DNA of 64,000 nt, taken from contig NZ_AP023360.1 of the NCBI RefSeq assembly GCF_018326265.1, positions 4,021,501-4,085,500 of the forward strand, given 5' to 3'. The notes under the pieces are model-generated. The model saw only the letters and a program-made list of their open reading frames with translations, made no database searches and was not told the origin of the DNA. Source of the stretch: Catellatospora sp. IY07-71. GTDB lineage: Bacteria > Actinomycetota > Actinomycetes > Mycobacteriales > Micromonosporaceae. The translations under genes were made by a program, and so were the position numbers. Within the stretch, counting starts at the first letter, position 1. The number at the start of each line of letters is the position of its first letter. This document shows positions 1 to 7,738 of the stretch, in pieces.

Positions 1-331
1 CGAAGCCCGCGAACTTGGTGTTGCCGCCGCTGCACAGCGCGCCGTCCGGGATGAAGCCGCGGGTGCGGCCCGCCCCGTCCGAGCGCAGCACGCCGAACCA
101 GTCGTAGAACGGCTGTGCGCCGCCCACGGACATCGCGTTCTGGCAGGCGCCGTTGGTCGGCCTGATCTCGCCGGTGCTGGACTTGCCGTCCACGTAGCAC
201 AGGTAGGTCCGGCTGCCCGGGGTGAGCATCGCCCCGTGGGCGGCGGCCGGGCCGGCGTTGATCATCGTGAGCGCCACGCCGGCGGCGAGGGTGGCGGCGG
301 CCGCGAGGGCCGCTGCCTTCAGCTTGTTCAT
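1..331 (-). CDS. AA10 lytic polysaccharide monooxygenase, N-terminal part (cut by the window edge)
   Basis: A secreted copper enzyme that oxidatively cleaves chitin or cellulose. The 110 visible codons begin with a signal peptide (MNKLKAAALAAAATLAAG) ending in AAA before His32. In AA10 enzymes this mature N-terminal histidine is half of the copper histidine brace. The following stretch HGAMLTPGSRTYLCYVDG, and cysteines in TNGACQNAM and GALCSGGN, match the family. The start has a good ribosome site (GGAAAGGA, about 7 nt upstream). The C-terminal half, with the second copper histidine and any carbohydrate-binding module, lies outside the window. Whether it prefers chitin or cellulose cannot be told from this part. 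The nearby GH1 beta-glucosidase fits polysaccharide degradation. Confidence 0.9.
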   Translation of the reverse strand, partial: MNKLKAAALAAAATLAAGVALTMINAGPAAAHGAMLTPGSRTYLCYVDGKSSTGEIRPTNGACQNAMSVGGAQPFYDWFGVLRSDGAGRTRGFIPDGALCSGGNTKFAGF

Positions 332-611
332 GCTGCTGTCCTTTCCAGCACGGACACACCCGCCGCCGGGCCGAGCCCCAGGTCGCGAACGGAGATGTGC
401 CGAGCTGCGCATGCGGGATCACCCCTGCCGCGGCCTCGGGGCCGGGGACAGGGGTCAGGGACGGTCCGTCGCGTGCGTGCGGCTCGTGCTGGCCGCGGTC
501 CGCTCCACGGATGCCCTCGCGGCACCACGGCATCGACATTCCACCATGTGATTTACCGGTCAAGCAACCGTTGCGCCGTCCCATCCCGTTTGCGAGCATG
601 TGCCGGTGTCG

Positions 612-1133
612 ATGACCACGCTGCGCCGCAACGCCTGGTGGGTGCTGCCCGAGCTGGCGGCCCTGACCCTGGTGGCGGTGTTAGGCCTGGTCGCGCCGCC
701 CGCCGGGCTCGACGACGCGCTCGCCGCGCGGGTGGCCGCGATCCTCACCGAGTCCTCCCCGGCCGAGCACCATGCGCACGGCCACGACGTGGCCGCCGAG
801 GACACGGTCATGTGCACCGCCGAGACCATGGGCACCGAGCCCGCCGCGGCCACCCGGATCGAGGACGTGCGCGTGGTGTACGCGTACTTCATGTGCGCCG
901 CCGGGGAGCCGGGGCAGCCGTGGGACTTCGCGGCCCGCATCTCCGGCCCGGTGGTCGTCGAGCTGGGCGAGCCGCCCGTGGTCCGCATCGCGCAGGCCGG
1001 GCTCGGCTACCGCGACCGGGTCACCGCGATGCTGCCCGACCGGTACGAGGACTGGGCCTTCAGCGGTTTCCGCGACAAGGAGCTGCCGACCGCGCTGCAG
1101 CGCCGCTACCTCGACGAGGTGGCCGGAGCCTAG
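612..1133 (+). CDS. Small membrane-anchored or secreted protein of unknown function
   Basis: A 173-residue protein I do not recognise. One hydrophobic segment near the N-terminus (WWVLPELAALTLVAVLGLV, about residues 9-27) is a signal anchor or signal peptide. The remainder is polar and probably extracytoplasmic. It has two cysteines (VMCTAE, YFMCAAG) about 29 residues apart that could form a disulfide, and a short histidine-rich patch (EHHAHGHD) that could bind metal; both ideas are inference. The ATG start was chosen over an in-frame GTG 12 nt upstream because the hydrophobic segment then sits at the usual distance; neither has a clear ribosome site. It stands alone, 30 bp before the next gene on the same strand. 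Confidence 0.6.
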   Translation: MTTLRRNAWWVLPELAALTLVAVLGLVAPPAGLDDALAARVAAILTESSPAEHHAHGHDVAAEDTVMCTAETMGTEPAAATRIEDVRVVYAYFMCAAGEPGQPWDFAARISGPVVVELGEPPVVRIAQAGLGYRDRVTAMLPDRYEDWAFSGFRDKELPTALQRRYLDEVAGA

Positions 1134-1163
1134 TCCGCGGGGCGCCCCACTACGCTGATCACC

Positions 1164-2063
1164 ATGCGATTCGGATTATTCGGCACCGGCTACTGGGCGG
1201 AGCAGACACAGGGCGCGGCGCTGGTCGCCCACCCCGAGGCCGAGCTGGTGGGCGTGTGGGGCCGCGACGCGGGCAAGGCCGCCGCGCTGGCCGAGCGCCT
1301 GGGCGCCCGGGCGTACGGCGACCCCGACGCGCTCATCGCCGACGTGGACGCCGTCGCCGTGGCGCTGCCGCCGGACGTGCAGGCCCCGATCGCCGAGCGG
1401 GCCGCCCGCGCCGGCCGCCACCTGCTGCTGGACAAGCCGCTCGCGCTCACCGTCGCCGACGCCGACCGGGTCGTCGCGGCCGTCGACGCCACCGGCGTGG
1501 CCAGCGTGGTCTTCTTCACCGGCCGCTTCGATCCGTTGGTGACCGCGGCGCTGGAGAAGGCGTCGGCCGCGGGCGGCTGGGGTGCTGCCCGGGTCACCAT
1601 GTGCGCCTCGATCTTCGCGCAGGGCGGCCCGTACGCGGGCTCGGCCTGGCGCAAGGTGCACGGCGGGCTGTGGGACCTCGGCCCGCACGCGCTGTCCCGG
1701 CTGCTGCCCGTGCTCGGCCCGGTGACGGAGGTGACCTCGCTGGCCGGGGCGTACGCCACCAGCCATGTGCTGGCCCGGCACGAGACCGGCGCGGTGAGCG
1801 CGCTGACGCTGACCCTGGACGCCCCACCCACCGCGCTGCTGTTCGAGTACCAGCTGCAGGGCGAGGCCGGGATCCTCGACCTGCCCGGCGGCTCGGGCGA
1901 CCCGGTCGCCGCGTTCGGCCGCGCGATCGACGAGCTGCTCACCCAGGTGCGCGCGGGCCGCCCGGAGCACCCCTGCGACGTGCGTTTCGCCCGCGAGGTG
2001 GTCGCGGTGCTGGCCGCCGCGCAACAGTCCCAAGAGGAGGGACGCACGGTCCCGGTGCGCTGA
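1164..2063 (+). CDS. Gfo/Idh/MocA-family NAD(P)-dependent oxidoreductase
   Basis: A 299-residue cytoplasmic oxidoreductase. The N-terminus carries the Rossmann dinucleotide motif (FGLFGTGYWAE, residues 3-13). The family's conserved lysine is in DKPLAL (Lys91), equivalent to the usual EKP. The C-terminal half is the alpha/beta substrate domain. Family members oxidise or reduce sugars, inositols or related compounds at a secondary alcohol, but the substrate cannot be read from the sequence. At 299 residues it is slightly short for the family (about 330-350), yet both domains look complete. It is probably transcribed alone or with the small gene before it. Confidence 0.85.
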   Translation: MRFGLFGTGYWAEQTQGAALVAHPEAELVGVWGRDAGKAAALAERLGARAYGDPDALIADVDAVAVALPPDVQAPIAERAARAGRHLLLDKPLALTVADADRVVAAVDATGVASVVFFTGRFDPLVTAALEKASAAGGWGAARVTMCASIFAQGGPYAGSAWRKVHGGLWDLGPHALSRLLPVLGPVTEVTSLAGAYATSHVLARHETGAVSALTLTLDAPPTALLFEYQLQGEAGILDLPGGSGDPVAAFGRAIDELLTQVRAGRPEHPCDVRFAREVVAVLAAAQQSQEEGRTVPVR

Positions 2064-2161
2064 CCGCCGCCGCTGGTCGCGGCCGAACCGGTCAAGTGAT
2101 CTGGAATCGTTGCCGGGCAAACCGTTGACACCGCGGCTGATCATGCCGCAACGTGCCGTTC

Positions 2162-3529
2162 ATGACCGACTACAGCTACCCGCTGCGCGCCGGCGACCTT
2201 CTGGTCGAGCGGTATCGCCTGATCGACAGGATCGGCGCCGGGGGTATGGCGGTCATCTGGCGGGCCCGGGACGAGACGCTGGACCGGCTGGTCGCGCTGA
2301 AGGTGCTGGACCCGCGGCTGTCCGGCGACGAGCGGCTGCGCGAGCTGGCCCGGCGCGAGGCGTGGGCGGTGGCCCGGCTCAACCACCCCGACGTGGCGGG
2401 CGTGCACGACTTCGTGCGCACCAGCACGCCCGACGGCCGCGAGGTCGCCCTCATCGTGCTCCAGCTCGTCGCGGGCGAGCCGCTGGCCGACCGCATCGCG
2501 CTGGGCGCGCTGCCCTGGCGGGAGGCGGTGCGCATCGGCGTACGCATCGCGACCGTGCTGGAGGTGGCGCACCGCCGCGGCGTGGTGCACCGCGACATCA
2601 CCCCGGACAACGTGATGGTGCACGGCGAGCAGGTCACCGTGCTCGACTTCGGCATCGCCGCGCGTATCGGCGAGCCCGACGACGACAGCACCGGCGCCAG
2701 CTTCGGCACGCCCGCGTACGTCGCCCCGGAGCGGCTGGACGGCATGCCCGCCGAGGCCGCCACCGACGTGTACGCGTTCGGCGTGGTGCTGTACGAGATG
2801 CTGACCGGCCGCCCGCCGTTCCGGGTGCGCGGCTGGGACGACGTGGCCGCCGACCACGGGCCGCCGCCGGTGCCCGAGGTGCCGGAGCTGCCGCGTGCGG
2901 TCGCCCAGCTGGTGACCGCGTGCCTGCAGCGTGATCCGTCGGCCCGGCCGATGGCCGCCGAGGCGGCCCGGGTGCTGCGCGCCGCGCTGGCCCGGCCGCA
3001 GCGCCGCTGGCTGCTGCCCGCGGCGGCCGGCACGGCGGCGGTGGTGGGGCTGGGCGTGCTGGCGTGGGCGCTGCCGCTGCGCGACTCGCCGGACGACCCG
3101 GGCCAGGCCCGGACCAGCCCGCCCGCGAGCACGCCCGGCTTCGGCGCGCAGGCGCCGGGCTCGCCCACGGCTGGCGCGTCCGCGCGCCCGTCCGCAGTGG
3201 CGTCCCCGCCCGCCCGCCCCACGGCGACCGCCGGTGCCTCGGCGAGCGCGTCGGCGGCCGCGCTGACGGTCAAACAGGCGCAGTCGGCCGCGCTGGCCAC
3301 CATCGCGCTGGCCGAGCAGCAGGGGCTGCGCTCCGATGTGGCGCTGGACCTGCGCAATCTGGTGAACAACCTGGCCAACTCGCAGGCCACCGGGCGGCCG
3401 CTGGACGCGGAGATCCAGTCCGTGTATTCGAAGATCGATTCACGGGTGGCGGAGGGCTCGCTCAGCCCCGAGATGGGCGAGCGGCTGCACGGCGACGTGG
3501 CGGCGCTGGCCCGCGCGAAGGCGGCCTGA
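2162..3529 (+). CDS. Membrane-bound Ser/Thr protein kinase, PknB type
   Basis: A 455-residue receptor-like Hanks-type kinase. Kinase domain: glycine loop GAGGMAV (about residues 26-32), ATP lysine in ALKVL (Lys47), catalytic loop HRDITPDN (Asp145), DFG (Asp162), and APE as APERL. A linker leads to one transmembrane helix (about 283-305), a low-complexity Ala/Ser/Pro/Thr stretch, and an extracellular alpha-helical domain of about 85 residues. That outer domain is not a PASTA repeat. The catalytic-loop lysine normally found two residues after the HRD aspartate is a threonine here (Thr147). The ATG was preferred to an in-frame GTG 9 nt upstream; neither shows a strong ribosome site. Substrate unknown. 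Confidence 0.88.
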   Translation: MTDYSYPLRAGDLLVERYRLIDRIGAGGMAVIWRARDETLDRLVALKVLDPRLSGDERLRELARREAWAVARLNHPDVAGVHDFVRTSTPDGREVALIVLQLVAGEPLADRIALGALPWREAVRIGVRIATVLEVAHRRGVVHRDITPDNVMVHGEQVTVLDFGIAARIGEPDDDSTGASFGTPAYVAPERLDGMPAEAATDVYAFGVVLYEMLTGRPPFRVRGWDDVAADHGPPPVPEVPELPRAVAQLVTACLQRDPSARPMAAEAARVLRAALARPQRRWLLPAAAGTAAVVGLGVLAWALPLRDSPDDPGQARTSPPASTPGFGAQAPGSPTAGASARPSAVASPPARPTATAGASASASAAALTVKQAQSAALATIALAEQQGLRSDVALDLRNLVNNLANSQATGRPLDAEIQSVYSKIDSRVAEGSLSPEMGERLHGDVAALARAKAA

Positions 3530-3539
3530 GAACGACGTA

Positions 3540-3570
3540 CGGGCCGGGGACCTTTCGGTCACCCGGCCCG
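3540..3570. terminator. Bidirectional hairpin between convergent genes
   Basis: A GC-rich inverted repeat (cgggccggg-gacc, loop tttc, ggtc-a-cccggcccg) lies 10 bp after the kinase stop and about 50 bp before the end of the convergent beta-glucosidase. No U-tract is present, as is common for actinomycete terminators. Confidence 0.6.
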
Positions 3571-3619
3571 GTCACCCGATGGCGTGGACTCGCGGGTCGC
3601 CCACCACCGAGGAGGTCTG

Positions 3620-4978
3620 TCAGAGGCCGTTGTCGCGGATCACCTGGGAGTACCAGTGCGCGCTGGCCTTGGGAACGCGGCGCTGGTCGGCGTAGTCGAC
3701 GTAGACCAGGCCCCACCGCTGGTCGAAGCCCTGCTCCCACTCGAAGTTGTCCATCAGCGACCACACGTGGTAGCTCTCCAGGTTCACCCCGTCGGTGATG
3801 GCCCGGTGCGCCGCCGAGAAGTGGTCGCGCAGGAAGGCGATGCGCCCGTCGTCCCGCACCGTGCCGTCGGCGCCCAGCGTGTCCGGCGTGGGCAGCCCGT
3901 TCTCGGTGATGGTCAGCGCGATGTCGCCGTAGTCCTTCTTGATGCGGGTGAGGATGTCGTACATGCCCTCGGGGTAGATCTGCTGCCAGAACGCCTCGCT
4001 GGTGCGGTGCTTCTGCACCGTCTCGCCGTCGGCGGTCACGTACAGCGGGCAGTAGTACTGCACGGCCAGCAGCTCCACCGGGGAGCCGATGACGTCCAGG
4101 TCGCCGTCCTTGATGTGCTCCTGCATCGGGGAGAACGTCGCCACGTCGTCGAGCACGTCCTGCGGGTAGGCGCCCTTCAGGATCGGGTCCAGGTAGAGGC
4201 GGTTCTCGTACCCGTCGTGCAGGATGGTGCGCTGCCGGGCCTCGTTGCTGTCGTCGGCCGGGTAGCACGGGTGCAGGTTCAGCGCCGGGCCGATGCGGGT
4301 CGACGCGCTCAGGTGCGGGCGCATCGCCTGCACCGCCAGGCCGTGTCCGAGCAGCTGGTGGTGCGCCACCACGTACGCCGCCGCGGGGTCGCAGTGGCCG
4401 GGGGCGTGGCTGCCGGACAGGTAGCCGTTCTGCACGATGGTCTTCGGCTCGTTGAGGGTGAGCCAGTTGGGCACGGCGTCGCCGAGCGCCTCGGCGAGCA
4501 CGGCCGCGTAATCGGCGAACCGGTAGGCGGTGTCACGGTTCTCCCAGCCGCCGTCCACCTGCAGCTCGTGCGGGGTGTCCCAGTGGTAGAGGGTGACCAT
4601 CGGGGTGACGCCGCGCTCGCGCAGGCCGTCCACCAGGCGACGGTAGAAGTCCAGGCCCTTGGCGTTGACCGGGCCGCGGCCGCCGGGGATGACCCGCGGC
4701 CAGGAGATGGAGAAGCGGTACGAGCGCAGGCCCAGGTCCCGGATCAGGTCCAGGTCGTCGGCCCAGCGGTGGTAGTGGTCGGCGGCGACGTCGCCGGTCT
4801 CCCCGTTGCGCACCTTGCCGGGCTTCCTGGAGAAGGTGTCCCACACTGAAGGACCGCGCCCGTCGATCGCGGTCGCGCCCTCGATCTGATACGCGGAGGT
4901 GGCTGCTCCCCAGATGAAGCCGTCGGGGAACTGCAGACCGAGCGATGTGGGCGCCGGCTGCGGCGTGTTGCCTGGCAT
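3620..4978 (-). CDS. GH1 beta-glucosidase
   Basis: A 452-residue retaining beta-glucosidase that splits cellobiose and related beta-glucosides, probably in the cytoplasm because there is no signal peptide. The acid/base glutamate is in TLNEPK (Glu177) and the nucleophile in ITENGLPT (Glu359). The N-terminal FPDGFIWGAATSAYQIEG and YHWDTP are also classic GH1 signatures. Length is normal. The start has an upstream GAGGAG. A perfect LacI-type palindrome (TGGGAACGCTCCCA) lies 40 bp upstream, and two similar boxes lie further out. In Streptomyces such boxes bind CebR, which represses cellulose and cellobiose genes, so induction by cello-oligosaccharides is likely here (inference). Confidence 0.95.
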   Translation of the reverse strand: MPGNTPQPAPTSLGLQFPDGFIWGAATSAYQIEGATAIDGRGPSVWDTFSRKPGKVRNGETGDVAADHYHRWADDLDLIRDLGLRSYRFSISWPRVIPGGRGPVNAKGLDFYRRLVDGLRERGVTPMVTLYHWDTPHELQVDGGWENRDTAYRFADYAAVLAEALGDAVPNWLTLNEPKTIVQNGYLSGSHAPGHCDPAAAYVVAHHQLLGHGLAVQAMRPHLSASTRIGPALNLHPCYPADDSNEARQRTILHDGYENRLYLDPILKGAYPQDVLDDVATFSPMQEHIKDGDLDVIGSPVELLAVQYYCPLYVTADGETVQKHRTSEAFWQQIYPEGMYDILTRIKKDYGDIALTITENGLPTPDTLGADGTVRDDGRIAFLRDHFSAAHRAITDGVNLESYHVWSLMDNFEWEQGFDQRWGLVYVDYADQRRVPKASAHWYSQVIRDNGL

Positions 4979-5017
4979 TGGTGCTCCTCAAATACTGGGA
5001 AAAGGACTGATCATGGG

Positions 5018-5031
5018 TGGGAACGCTCCCA
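5018..5031. promoter_or_regulatory. CebR/LacI-type operator, proximal box
   Basis: TGGGAACGCTCCCA differs by one base from the Streptomyces CebR box TGGGAGCGCTCCCA. It sits about 40 bp upstream of the beta-glucosidase start, where a repressor would block its promoter or early transcript. Flanking GATCATGGG and CCCATGATC extend the dyad. Confidence 0.75.
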
Positions 5032-5295
5032 TGATCGGGTACAGTCGTCCCTGTCCCGGTGACGGGTGGAGATGTGGTTTCTGACTTTCGCATACTGGCG
5101 CAAGTCTGGTGCTGATGAGCCATGTGGCGGAGAATGCCGATTGGTATGGGGACGGGGAAGGGCAGTCCCCGCCCCCATCGGGTGCTCACGCCCTGTGCCT
5201 GCCGGGCGGCAGGGTCACGAGGCAGCGTGACGCGCGGGAGCCGTTGGCACGCGACGTAGTCGCGAGCTTCACCTCCTCTCCGGCACCCGGAGGGA

Positions 5296-5332
5296 GGTCG
5301 GTCGCCGGTCGTAGGGAGATCGGCGACCGACC
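5296..5332. repeat. 12-bp inverted repeat (hairpin)
   Basis: GGTCGGTCGCCG (5296-5307) and its exact complement (5321-5332) flank a 13-nt loop. It lies between the proximal and middle operators and could be a terminator for a transcript entering the region. Confidence 0.5.
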
Positions 5333-5405
5333 GCCTCGGGAGCGGCCGGCGATGGCGTCCGGGCGGGCCATCGACGGGACGAATTCTTACATTGATGAAC
5401 ATCCG

Positions 5406-5419
5406 TGGAAGCGTTCCCA
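5406..5419. promoter_or_regulatory. CebR/LacI-type operator, middle box
   Basis: TGGAAGCGTTCCCA is a near-palindrome of the same class as the box at 5018, about 430 bp upstream of the beta-glucosidase start. It may act by looping with the proximal box or may serve a lost gene (inference). Confidence 0.55.
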
Positions 5420-5538
5420 TGGACGTTTGATGGAACGATAGCGACAACTGAGCGCGGAGGGAAGACCCTTCACCGCCCCAGAATCTCCGGGCAACCACCA
5501 GGAAATCCTTGCCTGCTAACCGAATCGGCCGCGACCTG

Positions 5539-5552
5539 CGGAAGCGCTCCCA
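5539..5552. promoter_or_regulatory. CebR/LacI-type operator, distal box
   Basis: CGGAAGCGCTCCCA is the third copy of the motif, 120 bp beyond the middle box. It keeps the central AGCGCT found in the Streptomyces CebR box. Confidence 0.55.
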
Positions 5553-5635
5553 TGGCAGGCCGCCGATGTGTCCGGCGTGTTTCCACATTGACACGCCCGG
5601 GGGAACGCGAAGGCCCTGCGCGGGCTCCCGGGCAT

Positions 5636-5696
5636 GATCGCCGTCTCGTGTCGGAACCTACGGTTGGGCCTCAGGTTCCGACACGAGACGGCGATC
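5636..5696. repeat. 24-bp perfect palindrome with 13-nt loop
   Basis: The arms (5636-5659 and 5673-5696) begin GATCGCCGTCTCGTG and are exactly complementary. The element lies just after the 3' end of the minus-strand GNAT gene, so it may act as that gene's terminator. Its GATCG ends recall the palindromes at 13420 and 54823. Confidence 0.8.
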
Positions 5697-5749
5697 TTCC
5701 CGCTGCGGCCACCCGGCAGGGCGCGGTGCGGGGCTTGGCGCCGGTGTCT

Positions 5750-6358
5750 TCAGGGCGCCGGCCGGGGGTCGCGCCACAGCGTCCACTGTGGCGGGCCGGA
5801 GCGCATCGGCGGCTCGCCCGTCACGGTGAACCCATGCCGCCGGTAGAAGCTCAGGTTGCGCTCGTTCGAGGACTCCAGGTAGACGGGCAGCCCCGCGGCG
5901 TCGAAGCGGGTCAGCGCGTCCTCCAGCAGCAGCGAGCCCAGGCCGGTGCCGCGCGCGGCCACGGTGGTGCCGATGAACTCCAGATACCAGTGGTCGGCGG
6001 GCTGGCGCTCGTGCAGCCGGTCGATCTCGCCCATCCGGCCCAGCAGCCGCGGCAGCCGGCGGCCGGTGGCGCGCAGCAGCGGCAGGGCGGCCCGCGCCAC
6101 GGCCGCTGTCGGCAGCTGCCACTCCCGCGGCGGCGCCCACATGGTCACCGCCTGCCGGTCCGGCGTGGTGTAGACGTGGCCGCGCGGGATCGCATACCGC
6201 AGCAGCGCCCCGAAAATCCGCTCCAGCCGCCCGTGGCGACCTTGCGGCGGCACCATCCAGCACCACACCGGGTCGTCCCCGAACGCCTCCGCCAGCGTGC
6301 CCGCCAGCGCTGCCACATCCCCGTCCACCGCAATACGAACATCACTCACATCCCGCAT
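5750..6358 (-). CDS. GNAT-family N-acetyltransferase
   Basis: A 202-residue acetyl-CoA-dependent acyltransferase. The acetyl-CoA loop is in VAARGTGLGSLLLEDAL (R-G-x-G-L-G pattern). It is followed by SSNERNLSFYRRHGF, the typical last strand and helix of the fold. The middle part (about residues 60-120) is an Arg-rich helical insert. The frame stays open upstream to 6508, but that extension is low-complexity Gly/Pro, so the start MRDVSDVRIAVDGD was chosen; the ribosome site is weak. The acceptor is unknown. It is divergent from the SDR gene across a 318-bp gap. Confidence 0.8.
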   Translation of the reverse strand: MRDVSDVRIAVDGDVAALAGTLAEAFGDDPVWCWMVPPQGRHGRLERIFGALLRYAIPRGHVYTTPDRQAVTMWAPPREWQLPTAAVARAALPLLRATGRRLPRLLGRMGEIDRLHERQPADHWYLEFIGTTVAARGTGLGSLLLEDALTRFDAAGLPVYLESSNERNLSFYRRHGFTVTGEPPMRSGPPQWTLWRDPRPAP

Positions 6359-6676
6359 CCTGCCCCACCCACCCATCTCCCGCACCCACCGTTCGGTCCG
6401 CCCACCCCACCCCGCGCCGCCCCCGCCAGGCTCCACGCTGCCCGGTGGCCCTGCGCTGGACTGCGCGGGGCCGGCCGAGGAGGGCCGGGTTCGACAGGGC
6501 AGGTGCACCGGGTAGGCCGGGTTGGCTCGGGTTGATCATGAACTTATGGCAGGGGTCGGCGGCGTGTCGCGACCCTAACTTCATGATCAACGTGGGGTGG
6601 CTCGGTGGTGCGGGGCGGGGCGGGCGGCGGTGGGTGGTGGGCGGTGGGTGGGCGGGGGGAGCGTTAGGGTCAGGAG
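6359..6676. other. Divergent intergenic region, GNAT and SDR genes
   Basis: No gene seen. The stretch contains G-rich and C-rich low-complexity runs and one palindromic element (6531-6591). Promoters for both flanking genes should lie here, but I cannot place -35/-10 boxes. Confidence 0.5.
6531..6591. repeat. Palindromic intergenic element
   Basis: GTTGATCATGAA (6531-6542) pairs with TTCATGATCAAC (6580-6591). Inner GGGTCG and CGACCC blocks extend the stem. It is a separate sequence family from the other palindromes in the window and sits in a divergent gap, so a plain terminator role is unlikely. Confidence 0.65.
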
Positions 6677-7432
6677 ATGAGTGATCATGGGGAGGGAAGG
6701 CCGCTGGCGGTGGTCAGCGGTGCGGGCACCGGGATCGGTGCGGCCACGGCGCTGGCGCTGGCGGAGCGCGGATACGACGTCGTCGGGATCGGACGGCGGG
6801 AGGCGGTGCTGGCCCGCAGTGCCGAGCGGATCCGGGCCGCGACCGGTGCGGAGGTCGGCATCGTCACCGCCGATCTGGCGGAGCCGGAGGCGGTCGCGCG
6901 GGTCGCCGCCGAGCTGGCAGGCCGGACCGTGGACGTACTGGTCAACAACGCGGGCGGGTTCATCGGGCGGGACGGCGACGGGCTGGACGCGGTGGCGCGG
7001 CAGTGGCGGGCGACCTTCGACGCCAACGTGCTCACCGCCGTGCTGCTCACCGAGGCGCTGCTGCCGCTGCTGCGGCGCCCCGGCGGGCGGGTGGTGCTGC
7101 TGAGTTCGATCGCGGCGCAGCGGGGCGGTGGCGGGCCGTACTCGGCGGCCAAGGCGGCGCTGCACGGCTGGGTGCTGGACCTGGCGTCGCGGCTCGGCCC
7201 GGAGGGCGGCACGGCCAACGTGGTCTCGCCGGGCTACGTGGCCGAGACGGAGTTCTTCGGCGACCGGATGACCGCGCAGGGCCACGCCGACCGCGTCGCG
7301 CAGACGCTGGTCGGCCGGGCGGGCAGACCCGGCGACATCGCCGAGGCGGTGTGCTGGCTGGCGGGGGAGTCCGGCGGGTACGTCACCGGCCAGATCATCA
7401 ACGTCAACGGCGGCTCGGTCCTGGGCCGCTGA
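6677..7432 (+). CDS. Short-chain dehydrogenase/reductase
   Basis: A 251-residue classical SDR. Cofactor motif SGAGTGIG (about residues 14-21), structural NNAG (VLVNNAGG), catalytic Ser in LLSSIAAQ and YSAAK with the Tyr-x3-Lys pair. The C-terminus (GYVTGQIINVNGG) is typical of FabG-like enzymes. An Arg after the first strand (GIGRREA) suggests NADPH. Substrate unknown; FabG-like ketoreductases and sugar or secondary-metabolite reductases all look like this. AGGAG stands close to the ATG. A strong hairpin follows the gene, so it is probably monocistronic. Confidence 0.88.
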   Translation: MSDHGEGRPLAVVSGAGTGIGAATALALAERGYDVVGIGRREAVLARSAERIRAATGAEVGIVTADLAEPEAVARVAAELAGRTVDVLVNNAGGFIGRDGDGLDAVARQWRATFDANVLTAVLLTEALLPLLRRPGGRVVLLSSIAAQRGGGGPYSAAKAALHGWVLDLASRLGPEGGTANVVSPGYVAETEFFGDRMTAQGHADRVAQTLVGRAGRPGDIAEAVCWLAGESGGYVTGQIINVNGGSVLGR

Positions 7433-7462
7433 CCGGTTCCGCACGGCTCACGTCGTGATGCG

Positions 7463-7499
7463 GCGAGGGGCGCCCTCCGTGCTGGAGGGCGCCCCTCGC
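7463..7499 (+). terminator. Hairpin terminator after the SDR gene
   Basis: GCGAGGGGCGCCCTCC pairs perfectly with its complement across a 5-nt loop (16-bp stem), 30 bp after the stop codon. Confidence 0.8.
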
Positions 7500-7606
7500 G
7501 TCGCCGGTGGCCGGGCGTGCGGTGCCCCGGACCCGCCCTCGCCGTCGTGGATCTGCACGTGGTGGTGTGCTGTTCGCCGTGCGCGGTCACGTGTGCTCCG
7601 TGGGGG

Positions 7607-7650
7607 CGTACACGATGATCGGGGAATCGAACCCCCGCGCTGCCCTCCGC
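7607..7650 (-). other. tRNA-like 3' fragment (possible remnant)
   Basis: Read on the minus strand, GGGGGTTCGATTCCCC has the TTCGATT loop and a G/C stem of a tRNA T-arm, followed by GATCATCG in the acceptor position. I find no matching 5' acceptor strand, D-arm or anticodon arm upstream. It is therefore not a complete tRNA; it may be a decayed gene end or chance. Confidence 0.25.
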
Positions 7651-7738
7651 GCGCCAGAGAAAGTGGACCGGAACCGCCGGCCCTCGGATGTGCACGCCTC
7701 CATGACGGCTACCTGCTGCACGCTCGGCCACCGGCGGG

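Larger units (their letters stand above)
4979..5749. other. 770-bp non-coding regulatory stretch
   Basis: I see no convincing gene here. Short open frames exist on both strands but lack family features. The stretch holds three CebR-like operators (5018-5031, 5406-5419, 5539-5552), a 12-bp hairpin (5296-5332) and a 24-bp perfect palindrome (5636-5696). It is noticeably less GC-rich than its neighbours. The two distal operators have no gene of their own beside them. Confidence 0.6.
7433..7738. other. Intergenic stretch with terminator and tRNA-like fragment
   Basis: It contains the SDR terminator (7463-7499) and, on the minus strand, a T-arm-like segment (7607-7650). No coding frame here has recognisable features. 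Confidence 0.5.

Noticed and set aside
236-2128. Long open frames overlapping real genes, on both strands (here an apparent 630-codon frame)
   Set aside because: They are Arg/Ala/Gly/Pro-rich with no family motifs; such frames arise from the very GC-rich third positions of the real genes.
5109-5441. Plus- and minus-strand frames (60-110 codons) between the CebR-like boxes
   Set aside because: No ribosome sites or motifs, and they cross the 5296-5332 hairpin.
7607-7650. Complete tRNA gene
   Set aside because: Only the T-arm-like part is present; no acceptor partner, D-arm or anticodon arm could be found upstream.
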